Below are positions 1 to 4,421 of a stretch of 6,633 nt of DNA, one piece after another. The stretch's first letter is position 1; every line of letters begins with the position of its first letter. The position numbers and the translations under genes are program-made. Below the pieces are notes generated by a model. That model saw only the letters and a list, made by a program, of their open reading frames with translations, searched no databases and was not told the origin of the DNA. This DNA comes from Pedosphaera sp. GTDB taxonomy: Bacteria > Verrucomicrobiota > Verrucomicrobiia > Limisphaerales > SXTU01. The stretch spans positions 1 through 6,633 of the forward strand of contig SIBB01000208.1 in NCBI GenBank assembly GCA_009695395.1, read 5' to 3'.

Positions 1-402
1 GGAGAGGAGCACCGGTGGATGATCATGCCGAAGCTCGCCGAACAGCACGTCGAAAGCGACCAACTTCGCCTCCTGAGCCTTGAGCTCGGTGACCAGATGC
101 GCGTAGACCGCGCGCGGCCAGTAGAGGCCGTATTGGTAATCCAAGTCCCCTCCCGAACCGTCAGCGATGTTCTTGATGTCCGGATCGTCAATGCGGACAA
201 AGCCGAGGTTGGTGGAGCACGGCGCGCGGTGTCTCAACGCACTCCTCACGCGCAGGTCGTAGGTTTTCCACTCCAACTCCTCTAACCCCTCGATCACGAC
301 GCCCTTGTCGGACCAGTGCCGCAGGGATTGCAGGTAGCTGACAAAGGCAATGACGCCGATGGCGATGGCGTAAGGGATCAGCTTGGCTTTCGAGGCAGTC
401 AC
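1..402 (-). CDS. CHASE2-domain membrane sensor protein, N-terminal part (runs off window)
   Basis: The 134 visible residues give a short cytoplasmic start, one membrane segment (about residues 8-24, IPYAIAIGVIAFVSYL) and the beginning of an extracytoplasmic CHASE2 sensor domain. The diagnostic pieces are LGFVRIDDPDI (about 66-76), WPRAVYAHL (95-103) and the strand AKLVAFDVLFGE (112-123), which match the usual CHASE2 order of VxIDD, WPRxxxAxL and xxxFDxLF. CHASE2 proteins normally continue into further membrane helices and an output domain such as an adenylate/guanylate cyclase, histidine kinase or Ser/Thr kinase; that part is outside the window, so the output is unknown. No ATG is available: the frame opens after a TAA at 469-471, and GTG at 400-402 is the most sensible start because it follows the terminator and precedes the membrane helix. 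No clear ribosome site is seen. The gene lies downstream of, and on the same strand as, the FecR-domain gene, a pairing I recall from several bacterial phyla. Family call is fairly sure; the exact start is less so. Confidence 0.8.
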   Translation of the reverse strand, partial: MTASKAKLIPYAIAIGVIAFVSYLQSLRHWSDKGVVIEGLEELEWKTYDLRVRSALRHRAPCSTNLGFVRIDDPDIKNIADGSGGDLDYQYGLYWPRAVYAHLVTELKAQEAKLVAFDVLFGELRHDHPPVLLS

Positions 403-420
403 TCGTGCGCGCAGTGAAAC

Positions 421-454
421 AAAAAACCCAGAGCAACACAAGGTCGCTCTGGGT
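421..454 (-). terminator. Intrinsic (Rho-independent) terminator after the FecR-domain gene
   Basis: Read on the minus strand, a perfect 9-bp stem (ACCCAGAGC pairing with GCTCTGGGT) encloses an 11-base loop and is followed at once by a run of T. It begins about 20 bases after the TAG stop of the FecR-domain gene. Stem, loop size and T tract all fit a textbook terminator. It also lies only about 19 bases before the proposed GTG start of the CHASE2 gene, so that gene either depends on read-through or has a promoter overlapping this hairpin. Confidence 0.9.
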
Positions 455-474
455 GAGAGGGTTGAGCCTTACGG

Positions 475-1689
475 CTAGTTGATGGGCGAAACGAAAATCA
501 CCGTCTCGCCGGTCTTGGTGTCCACTTTGGCCTTCGCATCCTGCTTCGAGCCGGAGCCGGGGACAGCCGGAGCGGGGGGGCGAGTGGCCTCAACGAGCAC
601 CTCGATCATGCTGCTTTGGGTGCCGCCTTGATTACGGTTCTGGATGGCTTGATTGATGGCACCCGTAGTCACGTTGTTAGCGGCGGCATTGGCGACTGCC
701 TGATTACTAGTGGACTGATTGGCCGCCTGTTGCGCTGCCTGCCTGGCCTGTTGGGCCGTGCCGCCGTTGGCCACGGTGGCCGCAGCCGCAGCACTGGCCG
801 CAGCCGTCGTCTGAACGGCTTCGCTCTTTTGCGCGAGATTAGCGGCAGCAGCCTGTGCCGCAGCACGCACCGCAGGAGGGGCTTCCGCAGCCGCCTGCTG
901 AACCGCCTGGACGAGTTCCGCCATGATGGACTTGGCCGCAGCGGCAGCCGCCTGAGTCGAGTTGCCGCCCGCCTTGCCCGCCTCGGTGGCAGCTTCTGCC
1001 GCGAGCGCGGCGGTGAACTGCTGCACCACTTGATTCACCATGGCCGCCACCGTGTTGGCCGTCATGGTGGTCGCCGTGCGGGCCAGACCACTCGTCTCCA
1101 CCGAGGTCGCCTTCACCGAGGTGGGGGAACCGACAGTGAAGACCTGGCCGCCGACAACCAGTTGCACTCCGCCTCCCGCCGTGGGCCGAAACTCGACCCG
1201 GCCAATCAGGCACACGATGCGGATCGTTCCCGCGCGCACCACCGTGCCGCGGATGCCGGCGACACCCGCCGGCGTCTTGATTTCATACTTCGACGCCTTG
1301 GAAAGCTTGTTGACGACGTTCGCAACGATAGAACCCTTTTTCACCTCGACTTCGGTGGTCACCACTGTCTCGCCGAGCCCTTTGGTGTAATCCAATTTGC
1401 TCAATGACAGCGTGCTGTCCGCCTCGACGCGGAGGGAGTCGCCGTTCACGCCGAGGAACAGGTCCACATAGGACCCGGCACCCGTGGTGATGGTGGCACC
1501 CTGGAAGAGAATGTCGCCTTCCTTCAGCGGCCCGCCGGCCTTGGCATCGGTGTAGCTGGCTGTGCCGACGACCTTCTTGACCTGCGCCGCGCCGGGGGTG
1601 GCGGCTTGCGCGGTGGCGGTGAAGAGCCACACGGCAGCGAGCAAGAGGCTGCCGAAGGCGAGGATTGGGTTGCGGCCGAAGTTTTTCAT
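475..1689 (-). CDS. Secreted FecR-domain protein with Ala/Gln-rich tail
   Basis: A 404-residue exported protein of unknown exact role. Residues 1-29 are a Sec signal peptide: basic MKNFGR start, hydrophobic ILAFGSLLLAAVWLF, and cleavage likely after AQA. Residues about 36-190 form a FecR domain: a GDxL-type strand (KEGDILFQGATITTG, 57-70), a serine/strand segment (SYVDLFLG, 73-80), KKGSIVANV (117-125) and the hallmark KTPAGVAGIRGT (138-149), followed by a GRVEF strand (163-167). In stand-alone proteins this domain is thought to sit in the envelope and bind a ligand or partner; there is no anti-sigma helix, membrane anchor or sigma-factor gene here, so the classical FecR iron-signalling role is not supported. 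Residues about 205-350 are strongly Ala/Gln/Asn-rich and probably helical, ending in a short tail TGETVIFVSPIN. The ATG at 1687-1689 is the only start that places the signal peptide correctly; no good Shine-Dalgarno is present. A terminator follows, and a CHASE2 sensor gene lies downstream. Confidence 0.85.
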   Translation of the reverse strand: MKNFGRNPILAFGSLLLAAVWLFTATAQAATPGAAQVKKVVGTASYTDAKAGGPLKEGDILFQGATITTGAGSYVDLFLGVNGDSLRVEADSTLSLSKLDYTKGLGETVVTTEVEVKKGSIVANVVNKLSKASKYEIKTPAGVAGIRGTVVRAGTIRIVCLIGRVEFRPTAGGGVQLVVGGQVFTVGSPTSVKATSVETSGLARTATTMTANTVAAMVNQVVQQFTAALAAEAATEAGKAGGNSTQAAAAAAKSIMAELVQAVQQAAAEAPPAVRAAAQAAAANLAQKSEAVQTTAAASAAAAATVANGGTAQQARQAAQQAANQSTSNQAVANAAANNVTTGAINQAIQNRNQGGTQSSMIEVLVEATRPPAPAVPGSGSKQDAKAKVDTKTGETVIFVSPIN

Positions 1690-1736
1690 AAGAGCAGTGG
1701 CAGTTACTTAATTTACTCAGTTCCCACGTTTTCGGC

Positions 1737-1764
1737 AGCGTATCGGCGACCTTCTCGAAGTCAA
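1737..1764 (-). promoter_or_regulatory. Candidate sigma-70-type promoter of the FecR-domain gene
   Basis: On the minus strand TTGACT (1764-1759) is five of six bases of the -35 consensus. After 16 bases comes TACGCT (1742-1737), a weak -10 matching three of six positions. It would give a leader of roughly 40 bases before the ATG at 1689. The good -35 and the position between divergent genes support it; the poor -10 keeps this tentative. Confidence 0.35.
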
Positions 1765-1799
1765 TCCATGATTTTCTGTAGGCAGGGCAATAAGCCCCA

Positions 1800-1829
1800 T
1801 TTTACAATTGTTTTACAAACCGAGGTTTG
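1800..1829. promoter_or_regulatory. Possible operator: direct repeat plus inverted repeat upstream of the desaturase-like gene
   Basis: Two copies of TTTTACAA lie at 1800-1807 and 1811-1818, exactly 11 bases apart, about one helical turn. Overlapping the second copy is a perfect inverted repeat CAAACC-GA-GGTTTG (1816-1829). The cluster is AT-rich within GC-rich surroundings and sits about 40-70 bases before the ATG at 1871, where a repressor or activator site would be expected. I found no convincing -35/-10 pair for the plus strand here, and the repeat does not match any regulator site I can name. Confidence 0.3.
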
Positions 1830-1870
1830 ACCCTCCTGCGCTAATCTGATTCGCTGTTTCCTCATTTGAA

Positions 1871-2611
1871 ATGACCTCGCTTCGCACATCTCTCACTGCC
1901 GTCGTTCAGTGGTTCGACTCCGACTACGGCAGTGACGACCTCGCCACCGCACGCGCCAAGCCGGACAAAGTGGACTTCGGGCGCTGCTGCGCGTTCATCT
2001 TTCTTCACGCCATCTGCCTTGGCGTCCTGTGGGTCGGCTGGAGTTGGACCGCCGCCACTGTCGCTGTTGCGCTCTACTTCGTGCGGATGTTCGCCATCAC
2101 TGGGTTTTACCACCGCTACTTCTCACATCGAAGTTTTCAGACCTCGCGGTTCATGCAGTTCCTGTTTGCCGCGCTCGGCTCGTCTGCCATCCAACGCGGG
2201 CCGCTCTGGTGGGCGGCGCACCACCGGCACCACCACCAGCACTCGGACGAGGAGGCCGACACGCACTCCCCGCGCCAGCACGGCTTCTGGTGGGCGCACA
2301 TGGGCTGGATCACCGGCGGCATCATGCCCAGCGACGACCTCCTCGCTTATTTCCAAGACGACCTCCGCCTCATGAACCACTGGCGCGTCAACGGCCAGCA
2401 CTACGAGCAGACTGCGAACGCGTGGCTTGCCAACATGGACGCGAACGAGCCGGAGATACGGAAAATCCTCGCCGCCACCTACGGCACGGAGAGCGAAACC
2501 AAGTGGTGGGTTTACTGGCGTGTCTTCTTCATGGCCTGCGCGGAGCTGTGGGGCTACCGCCATGGCAACGAGTGGCTCGTCTCGCACTATCTGTTCCGCA
2601 AGCCCGCGTAG
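1871..2611 (+). CDS. Chimeric lipid enzyme: acyl-CoA desaturase N-terminus joined to cyclopropane-synthase-like C-terminus
   Basis: The 246-residue product has two unrelated halves. Residues about 36-147 are a membrane fatty-acid desaturase: hydrophobic segments (about 39-57 and 60-78), first histidine box HRYFSH (81-86), second box HHRHH (117-121), then the family's HGFWWAHMGWI (137-147). A normal desaturase continues for well over 100 residues to a third HNxHH-type box; here it is absent. From about 148 the sequence instead reads like the end of a cyclopropane-fatty-acyl-phospholipid synthase: MNHWRVNGQHYEQTANAW (168-185) keeps the spacing of M, W, G, Y, T, A and W that I recall from E. coli Cfa around Tyr317, and FFMACAELWGY (219-229) aligns with the segment around its Cys354. 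The S-adenosylmethionine-binding region is missing. With neither active site complete, both activities are probably lost. The ATG precedes a sensible desaturase start (VVQWFDSDYG); no Shine-Dalgarno is visible. It is convergent with the PIG-L gene, 12 bp away. It could be annotated simply as a desaturase, but the tail does not fit. Confidence 0.8.
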   Translation: MTSLRTSLTAVVQWFDSDYGSDDLATARAKPDKVDFGRCCAFIFLHAICLGVLWVGWSWTAATVAVALYFVRMFAITGFYHRYFSHRSFQTSRFMQFLFAALGSSAIQRGPLWWAAHHRHHHQHSDEEADTHSPRQHGFWWAHMGWITGGIMPSDDLLAYFQDDLRLMNHWRVNGQHYEQTANAWLANMDANEPEIRKILAATYGTESETKWWVYWRVFFMACAELWGYRHGNEWLVSHYLFRKPA

Positions 2612-2623
2612 GAGACGACGTGC

Positions 2624-3481
2624 TCAGCCAAACAACCCCGCCGGATTCGCCCCGCACGCGAGATTCTTCCCGCCGTCGTAAGCCTTCTCCAGTTCCCGAC
2701 CGTTCCACCGCCGCAGTCGGTAAAGAGTCGCGAACGTAAAATCCGGGGCTACCCCACCCTGCCCCCCCACCAACTCGCCGCCGCGCCGCACGTTCTCCAC
2801 CATCCACGCCAGCAGCGTGAGATGATACGGGTTCCGCCGCACCTCGCCGACGTGGAAGGTCAGCGCCGTGATGAGGTCCGCGAGGTCCGGCGCGCTGATC
2901 TCCACCATCAAGTTTGGCGTTGGCATTTGCCCCCAGAACTCCGTCTCAACGGCCACCGTGCGGAAATCCACCGGCAACGTGCGCAGCGCATCCAACACCA
3001 AGTGATGCGTGCCGATGTGCGAACTGTTCCAGTCCAACTCGTGCGGGAAGAAAATCGCCTGAGGCCGGTGCTTTGCCAGAATGTCCGCGATAACCTTCAC
3101 CGAGGCTGCCCAATGCGCTTTGTCATTCTCCCGCGTCGCCACGTTCACCTTCTCCAACCCGCCCGGGATGGTTTGCACGAGGCTAAAGCCAATGCAGTCG
3201 CAGCACGCTTTCAGTTCCGCCCACCGCGCCGGCTGCCGAGCCTTGTTGCTGCCCTGCGTGACGGCGACGTTGATGACGTTCCACTTCGCCTCGCGCAAGA
3301 GCCGCAGCGCGAGACCTCCGATGATGACCTCGTCGTCCGGGTGCGGGGAGAAGATGAGGGCGACGGGCGCGTCAGCAGCCGTGGTCGGACGCGGGCAGCG
3401 CGGGAATCCACCGAGCGGCCAGGCTTTGCCCTCCTTGGCGAAGCGCGCGTAATCGGAGACGAAGTGCAGGTATGGATTCAT
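2624..3481 (-). CDS. PIG-L (LmbE-like) family deacetylase
   Basis: A 285-residue soluble protein of the PIG-L superfamily, zinc hydrolases that remove N-acetyl groups from sugar conjugates (GlcNAc-PI, mycothiol precursor, bacillithiol precursor and others). The metal motif SPHPDDE is at 45-51, after strand VALIF, with the usual following IIGGLALRLL. The second zinc site is the segment FFPHELDWNSSHIGTHH (144-160), where His155 or His159 would supply the remaining ligand. GQMPTPNLMVEI (184-195) and NPYH (217-220) are typical of the longer subgroup I recall from Verrucomicrobiota. There is no signal peptide or membrane helix, so it is cytoplasmic; the substrate cannot be read from sequence. The ATG at 3479-3481 (MNPYLHFVSDYARFAKEG) is chosen because the open frame upstream, out to 3868, translates non-coding repeats and the antisense of the protease gene. 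It stands alone on this strand, divergent from the protease/glycosyltransferase genes. Confidence 0.9.
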   Translation of the reverse strand: MNPYLHFVSDYARFAKEGKAWPLGGFPRCPRPTTAADAPVALIFSPHPDDEVIIGGLALRLLREAKWNVINVAVTQGSNKARQPARWAELKACCDCIGFSLVQTIPGGLEKVNVATRENDKAHWAASVKVIADILAKHRPQAIFFPHELDWNSSHIGTHHLVLDALRTLPVDFRTVAVETEFWGQMPTPNLMVEISAPDLADLITALTFHVGEVRRNPYHLTLLAWMVENVRRGGELVGGQGGVAPDFTFATLYRLRRWNGRELEKAYDGGKNLACGANPAGLFG

Positions 3482-3491
3482 GCGTGGCGGA

Positions 3492-3520
3492 ATTAAGCCC
3501 GCGCTCCACCAGTGTCGCAA
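3492..3520 (-). promoter_or_regulatory. Candidate promoter of the PIG-L gene
   Basis: On the minus strand TTGCGA (3520-3515) and CTTAAT (3497-3492) are separated by exactly 17 bases; each matches four of six consensus positions. Transcription would begin only a few bases before the ATG at 3481, giving a leaderless or nearly leaderless message, consistent with the lack of a Shine-Dalgarno site. Supported by spacing and position only. Confidence 0.35.
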
Positions 3521-3542
3521 TCTCGGAGATGAGTGCCGACGA

Positions 3543-3577
3543 CTTCCAGTTGGGGTTTGGGCTTTGGAGTTTCGTTT
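3543..3577. repeat. Degenerate 7-bp tandem repeat, TTGGRNT type
   Basis: Five consecutive 7-base units can be read: CTTCCAG, TTGGGGT, TTGGGCT, TTGGAGT and TTCGTTT. The three central units differ from each other by only one or two bases. The patch is in the gap between the divergent PIG-L and protease genes (3482-3620), which otherwise holds no gene I can support. A second patch with the same unit length lies at 3641-3682, and the two are in the same 7-base register. Confidence 0.6.
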
Positions 3578-3609
3578 TCTGTATGGCTTCGGCACGCGAC
3601 GATGAGCAG

Positions 3610-3641
3610 ACTGGGCGCCAATGAAACCCTGCGCGCCCAGT
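3610..3641 (+). other. Hairpin enclosing the start codon of the protease gene
   Basis: A perfect 9-bp inverted repeat, ACTGGGCGC (3610-3618) with GCGCCCAGT (3633-3641), leaves a 14-base loop that contains the ATG at 3621-3623. As RNA the GC-rich stem would be stable and would cover the bases on both sides of the start codon. It may control initiation, or may simply be part of the dispersed repeat that surrounds it. No T tract follows, so it is not an intrinsic terminator. Confidence 0.55.
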
Positions 3642-4415
3642 TCTGTGTTCTGTATTTTGAGTTTCACGTTTTGCCTTCTGACCACCTGCCCGGCGGCGAC
3701 ACAGGAGACCACCAACGGCTTCGCCTTCGCGGACTTTCTCCTCGCTCCGCTGCGCGTCCACCTGCTCACGGCCACGAACGAAGCGGCGGCGCACACCACG
3801 CTCACGAGCAACGACGTGACGCGCATCCTCGGCAAGGTGAACCGCGTCTGGGCGCAGGCGGGCATCACATTTTACCTCGAGTCGCTCCGCATCGAACCGG
3901 CGGCGAACACGGAGGGCTTCCGCGAGAACGTGAAGACGAACACCGACGCGCTGCTGCGCCTGCGCCCCGAGTCGAGCAAGGGCACGAACGTCTTCCATGT
4001 CTATTACCTGAAGCAGTTCGGCCCGAACGGCATTTGCATCCGCGGCATCAACTTCGTGAAGGACACCGCATCGCTGCGCGCGGTCGAGGGCGGACTGGAT
4101 GAGCCAATCCCGCGCGTGACCTCGCACGAACTGGGCCACGCGCTCACGTTGCCGCACCGGCAGGACGTGACGAACCTCCTCGCCTCCGGCATGTCCGGCG
4201 GTTGGCTGAACGAGATGGAAATCAAACAGGCCCGCGAGTCGGCGAAAAAGCGGGATTGGATTCAACCCGCGCCAGAGGTGCTTCAGAAGGCGGACGCGTT
4301 GCGCCGCGCCAAGAAAGCGGATGACGCGAAGAAGCTCTGGCAGCGCATCACGCACATCCCGCTGGACTGCGAATCAACGAGGCTCGCCCGTGTGCGCGCG
4401 GCGGAGGCGAAGTAA
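3621..4415 (+). CDS. Secreted metzincin-like zinc metalloprotease
   Basis: A 264-residue predicted exported protease. Residues 1-26 form a signal peptide (MKPCAPSSV, hydrophobic FCILSFTFCLL, then TTCPAA); Cys23 is a poor lipobox because Thr occupies the -1 position, so signal peptidase I is more likely. The catalytic zinc motif is HELGHALTLPH at 169-179: His169, His173 and His179 as ligands and Glu170 as the base. In the metzincin pattern HExxHxxGxxH the glycine is replaced by Thr176. Twelve residues on, LLASGMSGG (187-194) supplies the Met-turn with Met191. Residues 60-90 (TRILGKVNRVWAQAGITFYLESL) match the N-terminal helix and strand common in this fold. The last ~50 residues (about 216-262) are charged and helical, like one or two TPR-type helices. 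The upstream TGA at 3603 and lack of other ATGs fix the start at 3621. It is followed after 6 bp by the glycosyltransferase, so the two are probably cotranscribed. Substrate unknown. Confidence 0.8.
   Translation: MKPCAPSSVFCILSFTFCLLTTCPAATQETTNGFAFADFLLAPLRVHLLTATNEAAAHTTLTSNDVTRILGKVNRVWAQAGITFYLESLRIEPAANTEGFRENVKTNTDALLRLRPESSKGTNVFHVYYLKQFGPNGICIRGINFVKDTASLRAVEGGLDEPIPRVTSHELGHALTLPHRQDVTNLLASGMSGGWLNEMEIKQARESAKKRDWIQPAPEVLQKADALRRAKKADDAKKLWQRITHIPLDCESTRLARVRAAEAK
3641..3682. repeat. 7-bp tandem repeat (TTYTGNN) encoding the protease signal peptide
   Basis: Six back-to-back units: TTCTGTG, TTCTGTA, TTTTGAG, TTTCACG, TTTTGCC, TTCTGAC. Because 7 and 3 share no factor, the protein repeats every seven residues: SVFCILS (8-14) is followed by FTFCLLT (15-21). 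The repeat therefore supplies almost the whole hydrophobic core of the signal peptide of the metalloprotease. Confidence 0.7.
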
Positions 4416-4421
4416 GGGCGC

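Noticed and set aside
188..439. Minus-strand open frame of 83 codons with an ATG
   Set aside because: It starts inside the terminator hairpin and is out of frame with the CHASE2 reading, which gives a recognisable domain; this frame gives an Arg/Cys-rich nonsense product.
616..1407. Plus-strand open frame of 263 codons opposite the FecR-domain gene
   Set aside because: His/Arg/Gly-rich product with no domain; it is the antisense of the Ala-rich repetitive part of the real gene.
3602..3620. Upstream ATG at 3602 as start of the protease
   Set aside because: It is out of frame with the protease, whose frame is closed by TGA at 3603-3605.
3482..3868. N-terminal extension of the PIG-L frame by 129 codons
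   Set aside because: It would translate the heptad repeats, the hairpin and the antisense of the protease gene; the family start at 3481 with a candidate promoter just upstream is better.
3372..4355. Minus-strand open frame of 327 codons
   Set aside because: Arg-rich product overlapping the protease gene and the PIG-L start on other frames; typical shadow in GC-rich DNA.
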